Positions 6,905 to 12,709 of a DNA stretch of 14,371 nt are shown here, in pieces. The notes below the pieces were generated by a model, which was given only the letters and a program-made list of their open reading frames with translations, searched no databases and was not told the DNA's origin. Origin of the DNA: Olsenella_L sp051876355 (GTDB lineage: Bacteria > Actinomycetota > Coriobacteriia > Coriobacteriales > Atopobiaceae); assembly GCA_051876355.1 (NCBI GenBank), contig JBJEHU010000016.1, positions 1 through 14,371 on the forward strand. Direction: 5' to 3'. Position 1 is the stretch's first letter; the number at the start of each line of letters is the position of its first letter. A program made the translations under genes and the position numbers.

Positions 6905-6924
6905 TCTCTGTATCTTGCAACTCC

Positions 6925-7839
6925 TTAGAGGAAGCGCACCTCGGGCTCGAGAAAGACGCCGAACTGCCTCAGGACCTCGTCCTGCACGTGCTCGATGACA
7001 GCATGCACGTCCTTCGACGTGGCGTGTCCCAGGTTCACGACGAAGCCGGCATGCTTCGTCGAGACCGCGGCATCGCCGACACGGTAGCCTTTGAGGCCAG
7101 CATCGGTAATGAGCTTGCCGGCAAAGAAGCCCTCGGGGCGCTTGAACGTGGAGCCCGCGCTGCCATACTCGAGCGGCTGCTTCTCCTCGCGCCTGCGCGT
7201 GAGATCGTCCATCTTCGCCTGGATGGCTGCCTTGTCTCCCGGCTCGAGCGCATAGGTCACCTCAAGCACGACGAGGCCCTCCGTGCGCACGCGGCTCTTG
7301 CGGTAGCCGAAATCGAGCTCGCTGTTCTGGTACGTGCGCATATTGCCATCTGCATCGAGCGCCACGAGCGACTCGAGCACGTCTGCCGTCACCCCGTCAT
7401 AGGCGCCGGCATTCATGAAGGCAGCGCCTCCGACAGAGCCCGGGATGCCGCAGGCAAACTCGAGGCCCGTGAGCCCTGCTGCCTGCGCAGCTGCGCACAC
7501 ATCCTTGAGCGTCGCACCTGCTCCGCAGATGAGCTTCGTGCCCTCGACACGGATCTCAGAGATGCGCTCGAGCGAGACGATGGCACCGCGGTAGCCTGCA
7601 TCGTCCACAAGAAGGTCCGATCCACGTCCCAGGATGAAGTGCGGCATGCCTGCTGCCTTCAAGACCTCGAGCGTCTTTGTCATCTCGTCGGCAGATCCCG
7701 GCAGCACGAAGAGATCGGCAGGGCCGCCGATCTTGAAGGTCGTGTGCGCGCTCATCGGCTCATCCACACGTACATTGCCTTTTCCTACTACAGACTCCAG
7801 CTCTTCGGCCAGCTTCTGCGCATCGCTGTTCTGCCCCAT
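6925..7839 (-). CDS. murB: UDP-N-acetylenolpyruvoylglucosamine reductase MurB
   Basis: MurB is a cytoplasmic FAD enzyme that reduces UDP-GlcNAc-enolpyruvate with NADPH to UDP-MurNAc, the second committed step of peptidoglycan synthesis. The 304-residue protein is of normal length and carries HTTFKIGGPAD (32-42) and GRGSDLLV (71-78) of the FAD-binding domain, IPGSVGGAAFMNAGAY (132-147), FGYRKSR (177-183, with the substrate-binding Tyr-Arg), EYGSAGSTFKRP with the catalytic Ser230, STKHAGFVVN (260-269) and the terminal LEPEVRFL with catalytic Glu300. The start has AGGGAG about 6 bases upstream. It is a single gene here, convergent with the PII gene and divergent from the candidate small RNA and the two-repeat membrane protein. 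A possible -10 (TATACT, minus strand) is at 7896-7901. Confidence 0.95.
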   Translation of the reverse strand: MGQNSDAQKLAEELESVVGKGNVRVDEPMSAHTTFKIGGPADLFVLPGSADEMTKTLEVLKAAGMPHFILGRGSDLLVDDAGYRGAIVSLERISEIRVEGTKLICGAGATLKDVCAAAQAAGLTGLEFACGIPGSVGGAAFMNAGAYDGVTADVLESLVALDADGNMRTYQNSELDFGYRKSRVRTEGLVVLEVTYALEPGDKAAIQAKMDDLTRRREEKQPLEYGSAGSTFKRPEGFFAGKLITDAGLKGYRVGDAAVSTKHAGFVVNLGHATSKDVHAVIEHVQDEVLRQFGVFLEPEVRFL

Positions 7840-7895
7840 ATGGTCTCCCTTCCGCTCCGGCGGAAGCCTGATACGTCACCTGTTTATCATTCCCG

Positions 7896-7903
7896 AGTAT
7901 AAC
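7896..7903. promoter_or_regulatory. overlapping -10 elements on both strands
   Basis: The plus strand reads TATAAC at 7898-7903 and the minus strand reads TATACT at 7901-7896, each 5 of 6 to TATAAT. The minus-strand element is about 55 bp before murB; the plus-strand element is just before the candidate small RNA. Neither has a good -35, so confidence is limited. Confidence 0.4.
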
Positions 7904-7909
7904 GGAGCG

Positions 7910-8045
7910 CCTCCCAGCAGCAGACAGTCTTGCGGCGAAGCACGCATTCGGCATATGCACCAAGCTGGCGCATGCTGTGCGTGGATGAAAGACCTTCGGG
8001 CTTGCAGGGGCGTGTCCCGCATGGGCGGGATGCGCTCCGGTTTTT
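7910..8045 (+). ncRNA. candidate small noncoding RNA
   Basis: The stretch has a possible promoter (TATAAC, 7898-7903) at its left end, two hairpins and a Rho-independent terminator at its right end, and no convincing coding frame. The first hairpin nests CACGCA (7941-7946) with TGCGTG (7978-7983) around GCATATGC/GCGCATGC (7951-7958 with 7968-7975, one mismatch and one G-U pair). The second is the terminator at 8007-8045. CGGAGCGC (7903-7910) is also complementary to GCGCTCCG (8032-8039) in the terminator, so a competing fold is possible if transcription starts upstream. I do not recognise 6S, SRP, RNase P, tmRNA or any riboswitch class. It could instead be an attenuated long leader of the gene at 8181. 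Confidence 0.45.
8007..8045 (+). terminator. Rho-independent terminator with no upstream plus-strand gene
   Basis: A 14-bp stem (8007-8020 with 8025-8038, including three G-U pairs) with an ATGG loop is followed by GGTTTTTG. The stem and T-run fit an intrinsic terminator on the plus strand, yet the gene to its left is on the minus strand, so it must end a small RNA or an attenuated leader. Confidence 0.75.
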
Positions 8046-8109
8046 GTCCCCCACACCCTGCCTTTCATGCAACAGTCTCCGCAGTGCTTGTCTTTTCCTG
8101 CGCTTTCAT

Positions 8110-8140
8110 CTGCCAAGATGCGCCCCATACGGCCTAGAAT
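8110..8140 (+). promoter_or_regulatory. promoter-like site of the two-repeat membrane protein gene
   Basis: TAGAAT (8135-8140) is a good -10 at a suitable distance from the start at 8181. CTGCCA at 8110-8115 could serve as a weak -35 with a long 19-bp spacer. The same arrangement, with TGCC exactly 24 bp before TAGAATG, occurs upstream of prfC. Confidence 0.45.
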
Positions 8141-8180
8141 GTCTCTTTGCGCAGAATGACAGCAGGAAAGGTTCTTGAGC

Positions 8181-9152
8181 ATGGCAAGCATGACACTGAG
8201 GCAGAGATGGCTTCCGATTCTTCTGAGCGGCATCTTCGTCGTCGCAATGGCGGCCGTCTCGGATATCACCTCCTGCTCGGAGATCCTCTTCCCGGAGATC
8301 ACCGCTATCGTCTGCGGTGCCTGGATCCAGCCGCATCAGGCCTGGAACATCGACCGTCCCCGCATGCTCCTTCTCATGGGCTCAGGTGCCATCTTCGGCC
8401 TGCTCCTGAACCTCTTCGTGCCCGGTCCCCTGTGGGTGCGTGCCGTCCTTGGCTATGCGTTCTGTGCCCTCATGATGAACGTCGTGGCAGCAGACATGAC
8501 GCCGATGCTTTCCGCTGCGATCCTGCCCGTGCTTCTGGGCACACGCGAGTGGATCTACCCTGTCGCCGTGATCGTCCTTGTCTCCCTTGTCTGCCTCGGA
8601 CAGATCGTGCTCGAGCGCACAGGCCTCAGGGAGCCCATCGACTATCACCCGTTCCGCCTTCCCAAGGACAAGGCCTTTGCAAGCTGGATGAAGCGCCTTG
8701 CGGTCTTTGCGGCGATCTCTGCTCCTGCCTACTTCCTGAACCAGCCATTCTTCGCCGTGCCGCCTCTGCTTGTCGCCTACACGGAGTTCACGCGTCCCGA
8801 CTTCACGCTGCGTCTGCGCCCCTGGAAGGGCTGGTGCGCGCTTGCCGGCGCTGCGATGATCGGCTCTCTGGCACGCGGCGTCGTCGAGGCAGGTGCCCTT
8901 CCGATCGAAGTGGCCTTGGCGCTTTCCTTCGTGGGCCTCGTCCTCATCTGGAACGGCCTCAGGTGCTGGCTTCCGCCTGCAGGCGCAGGAATGCTCCTTG
9001 CCTTCCTCGTGCCCTACCAGGGGCCTTGGATGTATGGCCTCGAGGCAGCGGCAGGGGCTGCCATCTGGGTGACTGTGGCTGTCTGGGGCTTCGATGGCAT
9101 CCGTCCTTCGCGCGAGACACGCGAAGAGCGCATCATCGAGGAGCATGCATAA
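8181..9152 (+). CDS. membrane protein with two HPP-like repeats, unknown function
   Basis: This 323-residue integral membrane protein has about ten hydrophobic segments in two similar halves. The first half has FPEITAIVCGAWIQP (37-51) and later TPMLSAAILPVLLG (107-120); the second has AVPPLLVAYTEFTRP (192-206) and LPPAGAGMLLAFLVP (264-278) in the same order and spacing. Each half pairs an opening segment ending in a Pro motif with a later small-residue-rich segment after Pro, as in HPP-family modules, one of which is a plant plastid nitrite transporter. A transport role is possible but the substrate is unknown. A charged linker (about 145-170) joins the halves and the C-terminus is charged and probably cytoplasmic. 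The ATG at 8181 is preferred over TTG at 8175 because AGGAAAGG (8164-8171) is 9 bases before it. It is probably a single-gene unit with its own promoter and terminator. Confidence 0.75.
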   Translation: MASMTLRQRWLPILLSGIFVVAMAAVSDITSCSEILFPEITAIVCGAWIQPHQAWNIDRPRMLLLMGSGAIFGLLLNLFVPGPLWVRAVLGYAFCALMMNVVAADMTPMLSAAILPVLLGTREWIYPVAVIVLVSLVCLGQIVLERTGLREPIDYHPFRLPKDKAFASWMKRLAVFAAISAPAYFLNQPFFAVPPLLVAYTEFTRPDFTLRLRPWKGWCALAGAAMIGSLARGVVEAGALPIEVALALSFVGLVLIWNGLRCWLPPAGAGMLLAFLVPYQGPWMYGLEAAAGAAIWVTVAVWGFDGIRPSRETREERIIEEHA

Positions 9153-9162
9153 AGACCTTTTG

Positions 9163-9195
9163 GCCCTCTGGCTCATGCCGGAGGGCTTTCTTCTG
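9163..9195 (+). terminator. Rho-independent terminator after the two-repeat membrane protein
   Basis: GCCCTCTGGC (9163-9172) pairs with GCCGGAGGGC (9177-9186), one U-G pair, around TCAT, followed by TTTCTTCT. It lies 10 bp after the stop codon and separates this gene from the riboflavin transport operon. Confidence 0.88.
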
Positions 9196-9260
9196 TAACG
9201 TTTGCATGACAGGAACTGTTTTCAGGAAAGAAAATGTTTCCCTTTTCTTCCTCGGTGTGC

Positions 9261-9266
9261 TACTGT
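9261..9266 (+). promoter_or_regulatory. possible extended -10 for the riboflavin transport operon
   Basis: TACTGT preceded by TGC gives an extended -10-like element. It would place transcription start near 9273, just before the riboswitch P1 stem at 9277. There is no convincing -35, so this rests mainly on position. Confidence 0.3.
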
Positions 9267-9276
9267 TCGGCTGACA

Positions 9277-9410
9277 GTTTCGGGGCGGGGTGCAATTCCC
9301 CACTGGTGGTGACGGAGCATGCGTGCTCCCAAGTCCGCGCGCCGCAGAGAAAAGAGCGGCTGATCTGGTGAGAATCCAGGACCAACGGTTACAGTCCGGA
9401 TGGAAGAAAC
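9277..9410 (+). promoter_or_regulatory. FMN riboswitch (RFN element)
   Basis: The conserved RFN core is plain: GGGGCGGGGTGCAATTCCCC at 9282-9301, then ACTGGTGGTGACGGAGC, a variable GGAGCA/TGCTCC hairpin, GATCTGGTGAGAATCCAGGA (9362-9381), ACCAACGGTTACAGTCCGGA (9381-9400) and a closing GAAAC (9406-9410) that pairs with GTTTC (9277-9281). FMN binding lowers expression of flavin genes. P1 ends directly before the ribU Shine-Dalgarno (GGAGGG, 9411-9416) and there is no room for a terminator, so control is probably at translation initiation, perhaps with Rho-dependent effects. Confidence 0.97.
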
Positions 9411-9422
9411 GGAGGGCCCATT

Positions 9423-10004
9423 ATGGCCACAGCCACTTCTCACCATGACACGCATTCGACGACAGCCCAGGGCGGCTGGAGCACGAAGAGGATAGCCGTC
9501 ACGGCACTCTTCTGCGCGCTTGCTGCTGTCTGCACACTCTTCATCGAGATCCCTCTCCTGCCTGGTGTGCCCTGGCTCCAGTACGATCCTTCCGGCATCG
9601 TCGCGCTCGTCGCAGGCTTCGCGTTCGGCCCTGCTGTCGGCGCCACGGTCTCCATCATCTCCTACCTGCCGCACATCGCGACGGCCTCGGGCTTCTGGGG
9701 CATGGTCATGGCCATCCTGGCGACGATCTCGCTCGTGCTGCCGGCAAGCCTCATCTACCAGAAGCACATGACGATGAAGGGCGCGATTGCGGGCATGGTC
9801 GTCGGCGCCATCGTCTCTGTCATCTGCTGCATCGTCGGCAATCTGATTGTGACGCCGATCTATGCAGGCATGACAGTAGACCAGGTAGCAGCGCTCATCG
9901 TCCCTGCCCTTCTTCCGTTCAATATCGCAAAGGTCCTCATCAACTGCGTCGTGTGCGGCCTCATCTACAAGCCCGTCACGAAGGCGCTCTCCGATAGCGA
10001 GTAG
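9423..10004 (+). CDS. ribU: RibU, riboflavin-specific S component of an ECF transporter
   Basis: RibU binds riboflavin from outside the cell with high affinity and works with the EcfA-EcfT energising module. The 193-residue protein has six hydrophobic helices after a hydrophilic, His/Thr-rich N-terminus (1-20). Diagnostic motifs are LQYDPSGIVALVAGFAFGP (52-70) and LPFNIAKVLIN (164-174). Length is typical. The start has GGAGGG 6 bases upstream, immediately after the FMN riboswitch, which independently supports flavin specificity. It is followed after 5 bp by the ATPase gene and then ecfT, giving a complete transporter in one operon. Confidence 0.95.
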   Translation: MATATSHHDTHSTTAQGGWSTKRIAVTALFCALAAVCTLFIEIPLLPGVPWLQYDPSGIVALVAGFAFGPAVGATVSIISYLPHIATASGFWGMVMAILATISLVLPASLIYQKHMTMKGAIAGMVVGAIVSVICCIVGNLIVTPIYAGMTVDQVAALIVPALLPFNIAKVLINCVVCGLIYKPVTKALSDSE

Positions 10005-10009
10005 GCGCG

Positions 10010-11794
10010 ATGCAGGAAAGCCGCACTTCCGAAATCCGTCTCGATCATGTGACGCTCAGCTTCGAGCATGGCATACAGGCACTCGACGATCTTTCGCTCG
10101 ACGTCCCCAAGGGCCAGCATCTCTGCATCCTCGGCGCGAACGGGTCGGGCAAATCGACCTTGGCCGCGGTCATCTCCGGCCTTATGGCGCCAGATGCCGG
10201 CACGGTCGAGATTGCAGGCGAGCAGGTCTATCGTGACGGCAAGGCCGATTTCGAGGCATACCGCCAGGCCAGACGGAAGTGCGGCCTCGTCTTCCAGAAT
10301 CCCGGGGACCAGATCGTGACGACGGTCGTCGAGGACGATATCGCGTTCGGTCCCGAGAACCTGGGGCTTCCCCCTGAAGAGATCGACCGCCGCGTGAAGT
10401 GGGCACTCCACAAGGTTGCGCTCGAGGCGTATGCGAAGCGTGACCCCACCCGCATGTCCGGCGGCCAGCAGCAGCGTGTCGCAATCGCTGCAACGCTTGC
10501 CATGGAGCCCGAGCTCTATGTCTTCGACGAGCCAGGAGCCCTGCTCGATGTGCGCGGCCGCCGCTCCATCATGAAGGCGATACAGAAGCTCTCAGATGCC
10601 GGCAGGACCATCATCCACATCACCCATTTCATGGAAGAGGCGCTTGCAGCAGACCGCACGATCGTCCTCTCGAAGGGCAAGATCGTGCTCGACGGCACGC
10701 CGCAGGAGGTCTTCTCCCATACCGACGAGATAGCAGCACTTGGCCTCGAAGAGCCCTTTGCCGGGCGTCTCAGCCGCAGGCTCCTCGAAGGTGGGGCAGA
10801 CATCGCCTGGACCGCGTCCACAGAGACGCTCCTCGATGAGCTTGCAGTGCGCATTCCGGCCACCGAGGCAAGCATCTGCCGCATCACACAGGCAAAGCCC
10901 GCTTCCGCCCAGAGCGCAGACGCTCCGGTGCTTTCCGTCTCCCATGTGACCTATAGCTACGCGGACTCCTCCGCACATGCGGCACCTGCCCTGCAGGATG
11001 TGAGCCTTTCTGTCGAGCCGGGCGAGTCAGCAGCGATCGTCGGCCAGACGGGTTCTGGCAAATCGACCCTGGCGCGCCTCATCTGCGCCCTCGATGTGCC
11101 TGATGCAGGCGCTGTCTCTGTCCTCGGCGTGAGCACCCAGAAGAAGCGTGACCGCCGCCTTCTCCATGGGAAGATCGGCTACGTGATGCAGCACCCCGAG
11201 CGTCAGCTCTTTGCCCAGACCGTGGCCGAAGATGTTGCCTATGGCCCGAAGAACCTGGGGCTTTCCGCCGATGAGGTCTCCCGCCGCGTCGCACACGCCC
11301 TTGCACTTGTCGGCCTCGAAGGCAGGGAGAATGTCTCTCCGTTCGAGCTTTCGGGCGGCCAGAAGCGGAAGTGCGCCTTGGCCGGCGTCATCGCGATGGA
11401 GCCTCATATCCTCGTGCTCGATGAGCCGACCGCAGGGCTCGATCCCCTGGGGCGTCGCGAGCTCAGAAGCATCCTCGATGCCGTGCACCAAGAGGGTGTC
11501 GCCACGGTCGAGATCACGCACTCGATGGACGATGCCGCACGTGCCGACCATGTCTTCGTGCTCGACGAGTCGAAGCTCCTTCTGTCCGGCACACCTGCCG
11601 AGATCTTCTGCGGCAGGAACGCCGAGCTTCTGCACGAGCGGGGGCTGGGCCTTCCCGCAGCGCTCACATTCGCGCTGGCGCTCGAGGAGCGCCTCGGCGG
11701 CGATGGCTGCCCTGCTTCCTCAGCAGGAGACCCGCTCACGATAGATGCGCTTGCAGAGGCACTGCTTTCCATGCTTTCCGAAGGGAGGAGATAG
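10010..11794 (+). CDS. ecfA: fused two-domain ECF transporter ATPase (EcfA-EcfA')
   Basis: This 594-residue cytoplasmic protein powers the ECF importer; most bacteria use two separate subunits, here joined in one chain. Domain 1 has Walker A GANGSGKST (42-50), Q-loop Gln96, signature MSGGQ (149-153), Walker B VFDEP (Glu174) and switch His206. Domain 2 has GQTGSGKST (345-353), Gln394, LSGGQ (447-451), LVLDEP (Glu472) and His504. All catalytic residues are present in both, so neither half looks degenerate. The D-loop of domain 1 reads GALLDVRGR rather than the canonical TAGLDP seen in domain 2. The linker (about 245-305) and C-terminal tail have no recognised domain. The start follows the ribU stop by 5 bp with only a weak GAG-type site, which suggests translational coupling. 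EcfT begins one base after its stop. Confidence 0.95.
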   Translation: MQESRTSEIRLDHVTLSFEHGIQALDDLSLDVPKGQHLCILGANGSGKSTLAAVISGLMAPDAGTVEIAGEQVYRDGKADFEAYRQARRKCGLVFQNPGDQIVTTVVEDDIAFGPENLGLPPEEIDRRVKWALHKVALEAYAKRDPTRMSGGQQQRVAIAATLAMEPELYVFDEPGALLDVRGRRSIMKAIQKLSDAGRTIIHITHFMEEALAADRTIVLSKGKIVLDGTPQEVFSHTDEIAALGLEEPFAGRLSRRLLEGGADIAWTASTETLLDELAVRIPATEASICRITQAKPASAQSADAPVLSVSHVTYSYADSSAHAAPALQDVSLSVEPGESAAIVGQTGSGKSTLARLICALDVPDAGAVSVLGVSTQKKRDRRLLHGKIGYVMQHPERQLFAQTVAEDVAYGPKNLGLSADEVSRRVAHALALVGLEGRENVSPFELSGGQKRKCALAGVIAMEPHILVLDEPTAGLDPLGRRELRSILDAVHQEGVATVEITHSMDDAARADHVFVLDESKLLLSGTPAEIFCGRNAELLHERGLGLPAALTFALALEERLGGDGCPASSAGDPLTIDALAEALLSMLSEGRR

Positions 11795-11795
11795 C

Positions 11796-12596
11796 ATGGC
11801 CATGAGAATAGGGATAGGCCAGTACTATCCGCATCCCTCCTTCCTCCACAGGCTCGACCCCCGCGTCAAGGCAGGCTGCGCCCTTGCCGTCATGCTCGTG
11901 ATCTTCTTCATCAGGACCCCGCTCCAGCTCCTCTATGTCTATGCGCTCGCATTCGCGCTCATAGCGGCAAGCAGGATTCCTGCAAAGAAGGTCGTGGAGT
12001 CCATAAAGCCGCTCGTCCTGATCCTCATCTTCCTGGGCATCTTTAACCTGTTCTTCGTGCGCGCAGGCGTGTCTATCCTCTCGCTCGGCCCTATCGAGAT
12101 CACCTCGGTCGGCCTCTGGGATGCCGTGCTCTATCCCCTGCGCTTCTCGATTGCGATCCTCGCAGGAGCCCTTCTGCTCCTCACGACGACACCGACCGAG
12201 CTCACGGACGCCTTCGACGGCGTGCTTGCCCCTCTGAGCCGGCTTGGCCTTCCAGGGCATGAGCTTGCGATGGTCTTCTCCCTCATGCTGCGCTTCATCC
12301 CGACGATCGCCGACGAAGCCTCTGCCATCATCGATGCCCAGAGGGCACGAGGCGGCGGCTGGGATTCGGGCTCCTTCTCCCGCCGCATCCACGGTATCGG
12401 CCCTGTCATCATCGCCCTCCTCGCAAGCTCTGTCCGCCATGCCCACAACGTGGGGCGTGCGCTCGATGCCCGCTGCTATGAGGGAGGGCATGGCCGCACG
12501 CAGTGGCACCCGCTCCATATGGAGAAGAAGGACTGGGCAGCGCTTGCCATATGCGCCGCAGCGCTTGTCGGCCTCTTTCTCGTCGGCCTCATCTAG
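11796..12596 (+). CDS. ecfT: EcfT, transmembrane coupling subunit of the ECF transporter
   Basis: EcfT links the ATPase pair to the S component in the membrane. The 266-residue protein has several hydrophobic helices (about 25-60, 70-90, 112-132, 205-215 and 247-266) and the long cytoplasmic coupling helices with the two signature motifs: AQRARGGGWDSG (181-192, ARG at 184-186) and LDARCYEGGHGRT (223-235), where the Gly of the second ARG is Cys. The ATG at 11796 is chosen because AGGGAGGAG lies just upstream and the ATPase stop ends one base before it; an upstream in-frame start at 11745 would overlap the ATPase by about 50 bp and lacks a site. It is the last gene of the riboswitch-led operon. 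No terminator is obvious between it and prfC. Confidence 0.94.
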   Translation: MAMRIGIGQYYPHPSFLHRLDPRVKAGCALAVMLVIFFIRTPLQLLYVYALAFALIAASRIPAKKVVESIKPLVLILIFLGIFNLFFVRAGVSILSLGPIEITSVGLWDAVLYPLRFSIAILAGALLLLTTTPTELTDAFDGVLAPLSRLGLPGHELAMVFSLMLRFIPTIADEASAIIDAQRARGGGWDSGSFSRRIHGIGPVIIALLASSVRHAHNVGRALDARCYEGGHGRTQWHPLHMEKKDWAALAICAAALVGLFLVGLI

Positions 12597-12622
12597 CGCT
12601 ATCACCTGCTCTTCTTGTGCAG

Positions 12623-12653
12623 TTGCCGACACAGGCCTTATGCACGCTAGAAT
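12623..12653 (+). promoter_or_regulatory. promoter-like site of prfC
   Basis: TAGAAT (12648-12653) is a good -10, with TTGCCG (12623-12628) as a -35 candidate across a long 19-bp spacer. It would start transcription about 50 bp before the prfC ATG. Confidence 0.45.
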
Positions 12654-12675
12654 GGATAGGTTCAAGTATCATTTC

Positions 12676-12692
12676 CCGATGCTTTGCATCGG
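12676..12692 (+). promoter_or_regulatory. prfC leader hairpin
   Basis: CCGATGC (12676-12682) and GCATCGG (12686-12692) form a perfect 7-bp stem with a TTT loop, 17 bases before the prfC ATG. It lacks a following T-run, so it is not a terminator; it could affect mRNA stability or ribosome access. Confidence 0.4.
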
Positions 12693-12709
12693 CAAGCAAA
12701 AGGCTGAGC

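Larger units (their letters stand above)
7840..8180. promoter_or_regulatory. divergent murB / membrane protein intergenic region
   Basis: This 341-bp stretch has no convincing protein gene. It holds overlapping -10-like sequences on both strands at 7896-7903, a candidate small RNA (about 7910-8045) ending in a terminator, and a promoter-like site (8110-8140) for the downstream membrane protein gene. The ribosome binding site AGGAAAGG is at 8164-8171. Confidence 0.55.

Noticed and set aside
7955..8137. 60-codon plus-strand frame rich in Cys, overlapping the candidate small RNA
   Set aside because: No ribosome binding site, no G/C third-position bias, and it runs through a transcription terminator.
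9225..9241. GGAAA-N7-TTTCC dyad before the FMN riboswitch
   Set aside because: Short, low-complexity and in an A/T-rich stretch; no promoter or regulator link beyond chance.
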